From Pseudoxanthomonas sp. (GTDB lineage: Bacteria > Pseudomonadota > Gammaproteobacteria > Xanthomonadales > Xanthomonadaceae), in contig NZ_DASYGY010000009.1 of assembly GCF_035999195.1 (NCBI RefSeq), positions 1,793,501-1,857,500 on the forward strand: a DNA stretch of 64,000 bases. The letters run 5' to 3'. The first letter of the stretch is position 1. Every line of letters starts with the position of its first letter. A model generated the notes under the pieces. That model did no database searches. It saw only the letters and a program-made list of their open reading frames with translations, and had not been told where the DNA came from. Positions 45,486-54,368 of this stretch are shown piece after piece. Position numbers and translations under genes: made by a program.

Positions 45486-46874
45486 TCATGCCCCGTTGGT
45501 CACCGTCACCGACGTCGGTGAGGCCTGCCAGCGCCGGCTGCTGCGCTCGAACCGCCCGCCCAGCAACACGGCGGCGGCGGTCAGGCCGACGATCAGCCCC
45601 AGCCACATGCCCTGCGGGCCCCAACCGAGCCCCAGGCCCAGGCCGGCGCCCAGCGGCATGCCCAGGCCCCAGTACGAGACCACCGCCAGCCACATGGGCA
45701 CGCGGGTGTCCTTCAGCCCGCGCAGCGCACCGGCCGAGAGCACCTGGATGCCGTCGGGGAACTGGAACGCGGCGGCGAACAGCAGCAGCGTGCCGGCCAG
45801 CGCGGCCACCGCCAGGTCGTCGGTATACAGCGACACCACCAGGTCGTGGCCCAGCAGCAGGAACAGCGCCGACACCGCCTGCGTGGCCAGCACGATCACG
45901 TAGCCCGCATGCGCGGCGCGGCGGATGCCCAGCGCATTGCCCGCGCCCACCGCATGGCCCACGCGCACGGTGGTGGCCTCGGCCACACCCATCGGGATCA
46001 TGAAGCACAGCGCCGACACGTTGATGGCGATCTGGTGCGCCGCCGCCGGCGTGGCGCCCAGGCGCGCGATCAGCAGCGCGGTGACGATGAAGAGGCTGCC
46101 TTCCATCAGCACGGTGATGCCGATCGGCAGCCCGGTGCGCAGCAGCTGCAGGATCGGCGCCGCGCGCGGCGGATCGAACTGCGCGAACAGCTGCAGGTCG
46201 GCGAAGCGGCGCGCGCGCGTCAGGTAGATCGCGAACGCGATGGCCTGCAGCCACATGGTCAGCGCCGACGCGATGCCCAGACCGCCCGCGCCCATCTCCG
46301 GGAAGCCGAACTTGCCGAACGCCAGCACGTAACCCACCGGAGCCAGCACGAACAGCCCGCCGAAGCCGAGGATCATGGTCGGCAGCGTCCAGTGCGTGCC
46401 TTCGCTGAGGTAGCGCATGCAGAAGTAGAACGTCAGCGCCGGCACGCCCCAGCGGATGCCGTGCAGGAAGGCCGTCGCGCCGGGAATGATGTCGGGCGCG
46501 ATGCCGAACGCGGCCAGCGCGTACGGCGCCACGCTGAGGAAGGCGAACATCAGCAGGCCCAGGCCCAGCGACAGCCACAGCGCCTGCCGGAACAGCGGCG
46601 CGATCTCGCTGCGCCGGTTGGCGCCATCGAGCTGCGACACCGACGCGGTGAGCGAGATCAGCGTGCCGATCGGCACCATCATCGGCAGCCACAGCAGCGC
46701 GGTGCCGACGGTCACCGCCGCCAGCGTGGCGGTGGCGTGGTGGCCGGCGATGACGTTGTCGACGAAGCCGATCAGGCCGGTGGACACATGGCCCAGCACC
46801 AGCGGCAGGGCGAGCGTCGCCGTCGAGCGCACTTCCTGGCCGAAGCGCGGGGTCGGGGAGGGAGAGAGGGACAT
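45486..46874 (-). CDS. MATE family efflux transporter (NorM-like)
   Basis: 462 residues with 12 hydrophobic segments in two homologous halves. MATE-like motifs are ALPLVLGHVSTGLIGFVDNV, LGFGGLF and GLPIGITVLMEGSLF, and PMGVAEATTVRVGHAVGAGN in the second half. It is a Na+ or H+-coupled exporter of cationic compounds. Followed by sppA; divergent from the DUF3667 gene with 101 bp between. Confidence 0.93.
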   Translation of the reverse strand: MSLSPSPTPRFGQEVRSTATLALPLVLGHVSTGLIGFVDNVIAGHHATATLAAVTVGTALLWLPMMVPIGTLISLTASVSQLDGANRRSEIAPLFRQALWLSLGLGLLMFAFLSVAPYALAAFGIAPDIIPGATAFLHGIRWGVPALTFYFCMRYLSEGTHWTLPTMILGFGGLFVLAPVGYVLAFGKFGFPEMGAGGLGIASALTMWLQAIAFAIYLTRARRFADLQLFAQFDPPRAAPILQLLRTGLPIGITVLMEGSLFIVTALLIARLGATPAAAHQIAINVSALCFMIPMGVAEATTVRVGHAVGAGNALGIRRAAHAGYVIVLATQAVSALFLLLGHDLVVSLYTDDLAVAALAGTLLLFAAAFQFPDGIQVLSAGALRGLKDTRVPMWLAVVSYWGLGMPLGAGLGLGLGWGPQGMWLGLIVGLTAAAVLLGGRFERSSRRWQASPTSVTVTNGA

Positions 46875-46975
46875 GGAATCGACCGCCGGACTACGGTCGC
46901 GCGGTTTCGCGCTGGCACCGGGTCACGGGAGGCCGGTATCTTACCTGCTCGCCCGCCGCGCCACCCGAACGCCCC

Positions 46976-48196
46976 ATGACCCCATCGCACGATGCCGACG
47001 CCGTGCACGCCAGCGCGTGCGACAACTGCAGGACGCCGCTGCAGGGCGGGTTCTGCCATGTGTGCGGACAGAACGCGCACAACCCGCTGCGCAGCTTCGG
47101 CCATGCGGTGGAAGAGGTGTTCGAGTCGTTCTGGCACCTGGACGGCCGCATCTTCCGCACCCTGCGCACGCTGCTCTCGCCCGGGAAACTGGCCAACGCC
47201 TACCTCGCCGGCCACCGTGCGCCGTACGTGGCGCCGCTGCGGTTGTTCGTGATCCTGAGTGTGCTGACGTTCTTCGTGGGCAAGTTCGCCACCGGCAGCG
47301 GCGACCCGTTCAGCCCGCCTGCCGTTGCCGACGGCAAGGGCGGCAACACGACCGTCCAGGTGACCGGCGCCGGAGACGAGGGCGTGGATTTCGGCGCCCT
47401 GACCGCGGTGGATGACGTCATCCGCCTGCGCGACCGCACCATCGACGGGCTGCTGGCCGCCCGCGCCGCCCTGCCGCCGCCCCTGGCGTTCGCGCGCGAA
47501 CAGGTGGAGAACAACATCCGCAGCACCCAGGCGCGGGCACGCGCGCGCATCGCCGAGCTGCAGCCCGACCACCCGGCGCTGGCCGAACCCGACCGGATCC
47601 CGGAGAACGGGCCGATGCCGGACTCCACCGGCTCGCTGTTCTCGCAGAACGGCAAACCCTGGCATCCGACCGACAACCCGATCCGGGTGGGGTGGCTGCC
47701 CGACTTCGGCAACCGCTGGTTGAACAAGAAGATCGCGCGGGCACAGGACAACATCCCGCGCCTGCAGAAGGACCCGGAGCTGTTCAAGAACGCACTGATG
47801 GGCGCCGTGCCGTCGGCGCTGTTCGTGCTGGTGCCGGTGTTCGCGCTGCTGCTGAAGCTGGCCTACCTCGGCACCGGCCGCGTGTATCTGGAACACCTGG
47901 TGGTGGCGCTCTACAGCCACGCCTACCTGTGCCTGTGCGTGCTGGCGTTCTTCGCCCTGTCCTTCGTCGACGGCCTGCTGCCGGAACAGGCGACGCTGGC
48001 GCGCGCACCGGTGTGGTTGGCCGAACTGCTGATCATGTGCTGGATGCCGGTGTACCTGTTCTGGATGCAGCAGCGCGTCTATCGCCAGCACCCGGTGGTC
48101 ACACTGCTGAAGTACCTGGCACTGGGCATGATGTACTTCTTCCTGGTCGTCACCGCCATGGTCCTGCTGTCGCTGACCAGCCTGGTGAACGCATAG
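46976..48196 (+). CDS. DUF3667 domain membrane protein
   Basis: 406 residues. The N-terminal zinc-ribbon-like CDNCRTPLQGGFCHVCGQ (~14-31) is the DUF3667 hallmark, followed by SFGHAVEEVFESFWHLDGRIFRTL and LRLFVILSVLTFFVG. A hydrophilic region (~110-270) rich in Arg, Ala and Pro separates it from four C-terminal membrane helices (~280-400). Function unknown; inner membrane. The downstream 598-bp region is a repeat cluster. Confidence 0.88.
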   Translation: MTPSHDADAVHASACDNCRTPLQGGFCHVCGQNAHNPLRSFGHAVEEVFESFWHLDGRIFRTLRTLLSPGKLANAYLAGHRAPYVAPLRLFVILSVLTFFVGKFATGSGDPFSPPAVADGKGGNTTVQVTGAGDEGVDFGALTAVDDVIRLRDRTIDGLLAARAALPPPLAFAREQVENNIRSTQARARARIAELQPDHPALAEPDRIPENGPMPDSTGSLFSQNGKPWHPTDNPIRVGWLPDFGNRWLNKKIARAQDNIPRLQKDPELFKNALMGAVPSALFVLVPVFALLLKLAYLGTGRVYLEHLVVALYSHAYLCLCVLAFFALSFVDGLLPEQATLARAPVWLAELLIMCWMPVYLFWMQQRVYRQHPVVTLLKYLALGMMYFFLVVTAMVLLSLTSLVNA

Positions 48197-48236
48197 CGGC
48201 GCGCTGACCCTGACAAGACACGCGCGCCTTCGTGAC

Positions 48237-48574
48237 GTGCGCCATGCGCACGCGAGGAATCGCGCGGTGGTGGGGTCATCAGGTCGTGCGCGCAGCGCAC
48301 GCTACGGCGAACGCCTTGAGGTACCCGTTCGATGGTCCGCGCCGCCGCGGGAGCACCGCGCCCTGAATGCCGTTCGTGGTGAGCCTGTCGAACCATGCGC
48401 GCGTCGTAGCGTGCGCCATGCGCACGAGGGAATCGCGCGGTGGTGGGTCATGAGGTCGTGCGCGCAGCGCACGCTACGGCGAAGGCCTTAAGAGTCCGTG
48501 GCGATTTGATGGGCCGCGCCGCCCCGGGAGCACCGCGCCTTGAATGCCGTTCGTGGTGAGCCTGTCGAACCATG
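48237..48574. repeat. Two ~170-bp direct repeats made of interspersed REP-like modules
   Basis: Copy 1 begins at 48237 and copy 2 at 48411 (GTGCGCCATGCGCACG). Both continue through GAATCGCGCGGTGGTGG, CGTGCGCGCAGCGCACGCTACGG, GGGAGCACCGCGCC and CGTTCGTGGTGAGCCTGTCG to GAACCATG. Differences are scattered, so they diverged after duplication. The modules are familiar dispersed repeats in this group. No gene is seen in 48197-48794. Confidence 0.8.
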
Positions 48575-48627
48575 CTCTTGGCGATGGATCATCCGACTGC
48601 CGTGCGTGCAAGTTGGCGCGGAAAGCG

Positions 48628-48751
48628 TGGTTCGACGGGCTCACCACGGACGGAGTCGATCGCTTGGCCATGTGCGCCTCGTAGCGTGCGCCATGCGCAC
48701 GACCTCATGACCCATCACCCCATCCGCTTCGTGCGCATGGCGCACGCTACG
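48628..48751. repeat. Further inverted REP-like modules
   Basis: GGTTCGACGGGCTCACCAC (48629 on) is an inverted relative of the GTGGTGAGCCTGTCGAAC module at 48549-48570. 48680-48702 (CGTAGCGTGCGCCATGCGCA and three more bases) and 48729-48751 form a perfect 23-bp inverted repeat around a 26-bp loop, which would be a large hairpin in RNA. It stands 44 bp past the DUF3106 stop on the minus strand. Confidence 0.75.
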
Positions 48752-48794
48752 TGGGACGTGGTCGATCCGCCTCGCCGTTCCGGTGCTTCCGCGG

Positions 48795-49385
48795 TCAGCG
48801 GTCGCGCTGCTGGCGCAGCCACGCGCGGCGCTGGCCATCGGGCACGGCGAGCAGGTCTCGACGGAAGGCGTCGCGGTCCTGCGGTGGCAGGCGCTGCGCC
48901 AGCGCAGCGAGGTCGTCGCGCTGTTCCGCATCCATGCGCCGCAGCAGCGACACCAGGCCGTCGCGTTCGCCGGGCGGCACGTAGGCGAACAACGGTTGCA
49001 GGCGCGGCCAGTCGGCGCCCAGCTCCGGCCCCAGCCGCCATCCCTGCCGCTGCATGCCGTCCAGCACGCGGAACTGGGTCCGCAACGCGGCCTGGTGCTC
49101 CGGCGGCAAGGCGGCGATGTCGCTGGCGGCGGCGCGCAGGCGCGCCCGCTGCACCTCGTCCAGCGCGCGCCATGCGGCATAGCGCGCGCGGCGGTCCGCC
49201 CGTTCGTCGCGGGGCAAGGCATCCCAGGCCAGGCGCCGCTGCTGCCACGCGGCCTGCGCGCTGGGCGACATCGCCGCCCAGCGGGCCGCGAGCGCGGCGT
49301 CCTGCGCAGAGGATGATGCGATGCCCGCCAGCAATGCGATGCCGGCGACCGCAACCAGTGTCCGTCGCCTGTCAGCGCGCTGCAT
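48795..49385 (-). CDS. DUF3106 domain exported protein
   Basis: 196 residues from ATG 49385 with AGGAG upstream. It has a signal peptide (~1-29, ending SSAQ). The mature part is Arg/Leu-rich and helical: repeated L(S/P)xxxRxxxRxxxAxW-like steps (PRDERADRRARYAAWRALD, VPPGERDGLVSLLRRMD) as in DUF3106 proteins. It starts inside the end of the sigma-like membrane protein gene (14-bp overlap), so they belong together. Function unknown. Confidence 0.82.
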   Translation of the reverse strand: MQRADRRRTLVAVAGIALLAGIASSSAQDAALAARWAAMSPSAQAAWQQRRLAWDALPRDERADRRARYAAWRALDEVQRARLRAAASDIAALPPEHQAALRTQFRVLDGMQRQGWRLGPELGADWPRLQPLFAYVPPGERDGLVSLLRRMDAEQRDDLAALAQRLPPQDRDAFRRDLLAVPDGQRRAWLRQQRDR

Positions 49386-50346
49386 CGGCGTCTCCTGTTT
49401 CGGCCGTCGGGGCGGACGCGGCGCCGGCGCCGGCGACATACCAGGCCAGGAAATCCGCTTCGCGTGCGTACGCTTCGTCCTCGGCATCGACAAGCAGCAG
49501 GAAATCGGGATGCGCCTCGGGTGAGGTCACCGGCTGCGCCCGTGCGGCGGGCGCTTCCGGCGGTGGCAGTTCGATGGACGCGATCACCGGATCCGGCGGC
49601 AGGACGGACACGCCCGGTTCGTCCGTGGGGAGGGCTTGGGGCATCGTGGACGACGGCAGGCCCGCGCCCCGCCACCACCACAGGCCGGCCGCGACCGCCG
49701 CCAGCAGCACCCCGGCGGCCAGCAGGATCCACGGCCAGCGACGCGGCGCCGGGGATACGGAAGGCGCGGTGGCCGGCGGCACGACGGCGGCGGCAATGCG
49801 CGCGCCGGCCAGGGCCTCTTCGCGCAGGCGGGCGAGTTTCGCCAGCCGGTCGGCCGGCAGTTCGCGCAGGTGCTGCTGGATGGCGTCGGCCAGCAGCCGC
49901 CAGGCGGCGGCATCGGGATGTCCCAGCGTGTCGCGCGGGCAGGCGCGGGCCAAGGCATCGCGGTAGGCGCCACTGTCCAGGCCCAGCACGCCGGCCGCCT
50001 CGGCCTCCTGCAGGCCACCGGCCAGGCGCAGCAGCAGGGCGGCCCGGTCGGCCGGCGCCGGTCGGGCCAGGGCGGCAAAGGCGCCGGGCCAGCGCGCCTG
50101 CGGGCCGTCGGCCCGCAATTGCGGGGTGGCCACCAGCAGTGACCAGAAGCGCGCCGGCCAGTCCACCATCGGCAGGGTGGCGGCCTTGCCCCGGAACGCC
50201 CGCAGTGCGGCGGCCAGGGCGACATCGCCGCGCTCGGCATCGCCGCACTGCAGTTCGGCGAACACCGCGCCACGGCGCTCGCAGCCACGCAGGAACGCCG
50301 CCAGCGCGGCGGGTGGGAGGGGAGCGGCGGAGTCGGAAGGAGCCAT
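49372..50346 (-). CDS. Putative sigma-like region fused to a membrane segment
   Basis: 324 residues from ATG 50346; earlier ATGs exist (50376) and no start has a good ribosome site. The first ~150 residues resemble a decayed ECF sigma factor: an acidic/helical part, then a region-4-like helix-turn-helix (PADRAALLLRLAGGLQEAEA, AGVLGLDSGAYRDAL). A Pro/Ala linker, one membrane helix (~205-225, WPWILLAAGVLLAAVAAGL) and a Pro-rich, acidic periplasmic tail follow. It pairs by overlap with the DUF3106 gene. The sigma relation is inferred from pattern only. Confidence 0.62.
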   Translation of the reverse strand: MAPSDSAAPLPPAALAAFLRGCERRGAVFAELQCGDAERGDVALAAALRAFRGKAATLPMVDWPARFWSLLVATPQLRADGPQARWPGAFAALARPAPADRAALLLRLAGGLQEAEAAGVLGLDSGAYRDALARACPRDTLGHPDAAAWRLLADAIQQHLRELPADRLAKLARLREEALAGARIAAAVVPPATAPSVSPAPRRWPWILLAAGVLLAAVAAGLWWWRGAGLPSSTMPQALPTDEPGVSVLPPDPVIASIELPPPEAPAARAQPVTSPEAHPDFLLLVDAEDEAYAREADFLAWYVAGAGAASAPTAETGDADAAR

Positions 50347-50791
50347 CGTGGAACCGGTTGCGGACAGGCCGATCATAGTGACCCGGCGCCCCCGTACGGA
50401 CGCTTGACAGGCCGCCGAAATCTGCTCTCTTCGGTGGCACAAGGGTTTCCGCGAAAAACGTTGTGCACAGCGGTCATCGATTCGTCATGCGGACGGACGG
50501 CAGGTGCCGGCAAGTCGATGTTTCAGTTCGGTTTCACGCCTAACTCAATGATTCGTATGGATAAAGTGGCGATGGCACTTTTTTGGCCAACCCGACCCGG
50601 AGGCTTGCAGGACCGTCGTCGCGCCGTGAAGCATTCGCGCCATGCACAGATTTATCCACAGCAGGTGTGGATAAATCGGAATCTCCTTGAGGGATCGGCA
50701 CTTGCGTGATTTTCGTCAAGATTTTGACAGGACATCATCGCAACTATGTGAGACCTGACCCGCGTCCGGGCAGGCCGATACACTGCACGGA
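50347..50791. other. 445-bp spacer with promoter-like and DnaA-box elements before priA
   Basis: This spacer has no gene I can support. It is less GC-rich than its surroundings, has a T-run (CACTTTTTTGG, ~50577) and a TTGACA at 50724-50729. DnaA-box-like sequences are listed separately. Confidence 0.5.
50652..50674. promoter_or_regulatory. Inverted pair of perfect DnaA boxes
   Basis: TTATCCACA (50652-50660) and its exact reverse complement TGTGGATAA (50666-50674) flank a 5-bp centre, GCAGG. A third box with one mismatch (TATGGATAA, 50556-50564) and a weaker TTGTGCACA (50461-50469) are nearby. The pair lies ~120 bp upstream of priA. Confidence 0.7.
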
Positions 50792-52978
50792 ATGTCGCCT
50801 GTCGCCGTCCTGCGAGTCGCCCTGCCCGTGCCGTTGCCACGGCTGTTCGACTACCTGCCTCCGCCCGGCCATGCCGCCTCGCCCGGGGACGTCGGCAAGC
50901 GGGTGAGCGTGGTCTTCGGCAACCGGCCGCTGACCGGCTTCGTGGCCGGGGTTGCCCCACCGGCGGACCCCGCGCTGGAACTGCGCCCCGCGGATGCCCT
51001 GCTGGATACCGACCCGCTGCTGCTCGGCGAACCGCTGGACTCGCTGCACTGGCTGGCGCGCTATACGCACGCGCCCCTGGGCGAGGTGGTGGCGACCGCC
51101 CTGCCGACCCTGCTGCGCCAGGGCGAACCCGTGCCGGACACCCATGCCTGGCACTGGCGCCTGACCGAGGCGGGTCGGCTGCAGCGGGATCGCCTGCGCG
51201 CCGGCAGCCGGCCGCGTCGCCTGGCCGACCTGCTGGCCGAACACGGGGCGCTGGACGAGGATGTGCTGGACCTGCACCTGGAGGCCGGCCGCGCCACCGC
51301 ACGCGGCCTGGGCAAGCGCGGACTGGCCGAGTGCCATCCCGCCGCCGCGACCCTGCCCGCCCCTGCACCACGCGCCGGTCCCGCCCTCAACGACGAACAA
51401 CAGGCGGCGGCCGACGCGATCGCGGCGACGATGGGCTTCGGCGCGCTGCTGCTGGACGGCGTGACCGGCAGCGGCAAGACCGAGGTGTACCTGCACGCCA
51501 TCGCCGAGTGCCTGCGGCGCGGCCGGCAGGCGCTGGTGCTGGTGCCGGAGATCGGCCTGACCCCGCAGACGCTGGCTCGTTTCCGCGAACGGCTGGGCGT
51601 GCCGGTGCATGCGCTGCACTCCGGCCTCAACGATGGGGAGCGCGCCCGCACGTGGGCCGCCTGTCTGCGCGGCGAGGCGCGCGTCATCGTCGGCACGCGC
51701 TCGGCGGTGTTCACGCCGCTGCCGGAGGCCGGCCTGATCGTGGTCGACGAGGAGCACGACGGCAGCTACAAGCAGCAGGACGGCATCCGCTACCACGCGC
51801 GCGACTTCGCGCTGGTGCGCGGCAAGGCCCTCGACGTGCCGGTGGTGCTGGGCAGCGCCACGCCGTCGCTGGAGACGCTGCACAACGCCCGCAGCGGCCG
51901 CTACGCGCACCTGCGCCTGTCGCGCCGTGCGGGCGAGGCGCAGCCACCCGCCGTGCGCGTGCTCGACATGCGCAAGCGCCCCCAGCAGGCCGGCCTGCTG
52001 GCCGACACGCTGCAGGCGATCCGCCAGGCGCTGGATGCCGGTGGTCAGGTGCTGGTGTTCAAGAACCGCCGCGGCTATGCGCCGGTGCTGCTGTGCCACG
52101 ACTGCGGCTGGAGCGCGCACTGCAAGCGCTGCGACAGCGCCATGACCGTGCACGCCGGCGGCCGGCGCCTGCAGTGCCACCATTGCGGCGCACGCCAGGC
52201 ATCGCCGCCCGCCTGCCCCGACTGTGGCGGACTGGCACTGCAGCCGCAGGGCATCGGCACGGAGCGGCTGGAAGAGCTGCTGACCGAGCAGTTCACCGAC
52301 GTGCCGGTACTGCGCGTGGACCGCAGCACCACGCAGAAGCGCGACGGACTGGCGCAGCAGCTGGCGAAGCTGGGCGATGCGCCCGGCATTCTGGTCGGCA
52401 CGCAGATACTCGCGAAAGGCCACGACCTGCCGCACCTCACGCGCGTGGCGGTCGTCGGCGTGGACGAAGGCCTGTTCTCCACCGATTTCCGCGCCGGCGA
52501 GAAGCTGGCACAGCAGCTGATCCAGGTGGCCGGTCGCGCCGGTCGCGCCGGCAAGCGTGGCGACGTGTGGCTGCAGACGCACCATCCCGACCACCCGCTG
52601 TTGAACACGCTGATCAGCGGCGGTTACCACGCCTTCGCCGAGGCGGAGCTGGAACAGCGGCGCATGGCCGGCTTCCCGCCGTTCGCGCACCTGGCCCTGC
52701 TGCGCGCGGAGGCCCAGCACGTCGACGCCGCGCAGCAGTTCCTGCAGGCCGCGAAACAGGCCCTCCGCCGGCACGATGCGACGCTGGAAATGCATGGACC
52801 ATTGCCGGCGCCGATGCCGCGCCGCGCCGGACTTCACCGCGTGCAGCTGCTGCTGTCCTCGCCCGAGCGTCGCACGCTGCATCGCACGCTCGACCTCGCC
52901 CTGCCGGACATCCACGCCCTGCCGGAAGCGCGCCGCACGCGCTGGTCGCTCGATGTCGACCCCATGGACCTGTACTGA
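50792..52978 (+). CDS. priA: PriA, primosomal replication restart helicase
   Basis: 728 residues. The N-terminal DNA 3'-end-binding domain (RVALPVPLPRLFDYLPP) is followed by the helicase core: Walker A GVTGSGKTEVY, DEEH box VVDEEHDGSYKQ, and motif VGTQILAKGHDLP. The zinc-binding insert has eight Cys (LLCHDCGWSAHCKRCD ... LQCHHCGAR ... ACPDCGG). It restarts stalled replication forks with DnaB/DnaC. The start of the MFS gene overlaps the priA stop (TGATG). Confidence 0.97.
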   Translation: MSPVAVLRVALPVPLPRLFDYLPPPGHAASPGDVGKRVSVVFGNRPLTGFVAGVAPPADPALELRPADALLDTDPLLLGEPLDSLHWLARYTHAPLGEVVATALPTLLRQGEPVPDTHAWHWRLTEAGRLQRDRLRAGSRPRRLADLLAEHGALDEDVLDLHLEAGRATARGLGKRGLAECHPAAATLPAPAPRAGPALNDEQQAAADAIAATMGFGALLLDGVTGSGKTEVYLHAIAECLRRGRQALVLVPEIGLTPQTLARFRERLGVPVHALHSGLNDGERARTWAACLRGEARVIVGTRSAVFTPLPEAGLIVVDEEHDGSYKQQDGIRYHARDFALVRGKALDVPVVLGSATPSLETLHNARSGRYAHLRLSRRAGEAQPPAVRVLDMRKRPQQAGLLADTLQAIRQALDAGGQVLVFKNRRGYAPVLLCHDCGWSAHCKRCDSAMTVHAGGRRLQCHHCGARQASPPACPDCGGLALQPQGIGTERLEELLTEQFTDVPVLRVDRSTTQKRDGLAQQLAKLGDAPGILVGTQILAKGHDLPHLTRVAVVGVDEGLFSTDFRAGEKLAQQLIQVAGRAGRAGKRGDVWLQTHHPDHPLLNTLISGGYHAFAEAELEQRRMAGFPPFAHLALLRAEAQHVDAAQQFLQAAKQALRRHDATLEMHGPLPAPMPRRAGLHRVQLLLSSPERRTLHRTLDLALPDIHALPEARRTRWSLDVDPMDLY

Positions 52979-54297
52979 TGACGCAGACCCCACGTACCGC
53001 ACTGACCCCCGCCCAGCGCCTGCGCAGCATCTTCAGCGGCTCGGTCGGCAACCTGGTGGAGTGGTACGACTGGTACGTCTACGCGGCGTTCTCGCTGTAC
53101 TTCGCCGAGGTGTTCTTTCCCGGTGGCGACCGCACCAGCCAGTTGCTGAAGACGGCGGCGATCTTCGCGGTGGGCTTCCTGATGCGTCCGCTCGGCGGCT
53201 GGCTGCTGGGCCGCTACGCCGACCGGCATGGGCGCAAACGCGCGCTGATGCTGTCGGTGGTGATGATGTGCGGCGGCTCGCTGATCATCGCCTGCACGCC
53301 CGGCTACGCGAGCATCGGCGTCGCCGCGCCGATCCTGCTGGTGCTGGCGCGGCTGCTGCAGGGCCTGTCGGTCGGCGGCGAATACGGTACGTCCGCGACC
53401 TACCTCAGCGAAATGGCGACGCGCGGACATCGGGGCTTCTGGTCCAGCTTCCAGTACGTCACCCTGGTGATGGGCCACCTGATCGCGCTGGGCGTGCTGA
53501 TCGCGCTGCAGCGCGTGTTCCTGACCGACGAGCAGTTGCGCGAATGGGGCTGGCGCATTCCGTTCGCGATCGGTGCGGTGGCGGCGCTGGTGGCGCTGTG
53601 GCTGCGCCGGAACATGGTGGAGACCGAGTCCTTCGCCCGCCGCGAAGCGACGGACGCGCCGGGCCAGCAGGAGCGACAGGGCTCGTTGCGCGCACTGATG
53701 CAGCATCCGCGCGCCGTGCTCTCCGTGATCGGCCTGACCATGGGCGGCACGCTCGCGTTCTATACGTACACGACCTATGTGCACAAGTTCCTCGTCAACA
53801 GCGCGGGCATGGCGGCGGAAACGGCCAGCCTGATCAATGCATCCACGCTGTTCGTCTACATGCTGCTGCAGCCGGTCGTCGGCGCGCTGTCGGACCGCGT
53901 CGGCCGGCGCCCCATCCTGATCGCGTTCGGCGTGCTCGGCACGCTGTTCACCGTGCCGATCCTCAGCCAGCTGCAGGACGTGCAGAGCGCCACGCAGGCG
54001 TTCTGGCTGGTGATGGCCGCCCTGGTGATCGTCAGCGGCTACACCGCGATCAACGCCGTCGTGAAGGCGGAACTGTTCCCCGTCGAGATCCGCGCACTGG
54101 GCGTGGGGCTCCCGTACGCGCTTACCGTGGCCACCTTCGGCGGCACCGCCGACATGGTGGCGCTGTGGTTCAAGCGCGCCGGCATGGAAACCGGCTTCTA
54201 CTGGTACGTCACCGCCTGCATCGCCTGCTCGCTGCTGGTCTACCTGTGGATGCCGGATACGCGCAGGACGTCACTGATCGACCGCGACCCGCACTGA
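52978..54297 (+). CDS. MFS transporter, metabolite:H+ symporter family (KgtP-like)
   Basis: 439 residues with 12 membrane segments. GSVGNLVEWYDWYVYAAF, RPLGGWLLGRYADRHGRK and GLSVGGEYGTSATYLSE are typical of the metabolite:H+ symporter branch (alpha-ketoglutarate, proline-betaine). Substrate unknown; KgtP is the closest-looking relative by memory. The stop of priA overlaps its ATG by one base. Confidence 0.92.
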   Translation: MTQTPRTALTPAQRLRSIFSGSVGNLVEWYDWYVYAAFSLYFAEVFFPGGDRTSQLLKTAAIFAVGFLMRPLGGWLLGRYADRHGRKRALMLSVVMMCGGSLIIACTPGYASIGVAAPILLVLARLLQGLSVGGEYGTSATYLSEMATRGHRGFWSSFQYVTLVMGHLIALGVLIALQRVFLTDEQLREWGWRIPFAIGAVAALVALWLRRNMVETESFARREATDAPGQQERQGSLRALMQHPRAVLSVIGLTMGGTLAFYTYTTYVHKFLVNSAGMAAETASLINASTLFVYMLLQPVVGALSDRVGRRPILIAFGVLGTLFTVPILSQLQDVQSATQAFWLVMAALVIVSGYTAINAVVKAELFPVEIRALGVGLPYALTVATFGGTADMVALWFKRAGMETGFYWYVTACIACSLLVYLWMPDTRRTSLIDRDPH

Positions 54298-54368
54298 CCA
54301 CGCCTTCCACGGACCGCATGCGACAATCGCGACGATCCGCCACGCGGTCCGTGGCAGCGGGAGACGGC

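Noticed and set aside
50347..50791. Chromosomal replication origin
   Set aside because: Only two perfect DnaA boxes and no dnaA, dnaN or rpmH genes nearby; an accessory DnaA site is the safer reading.
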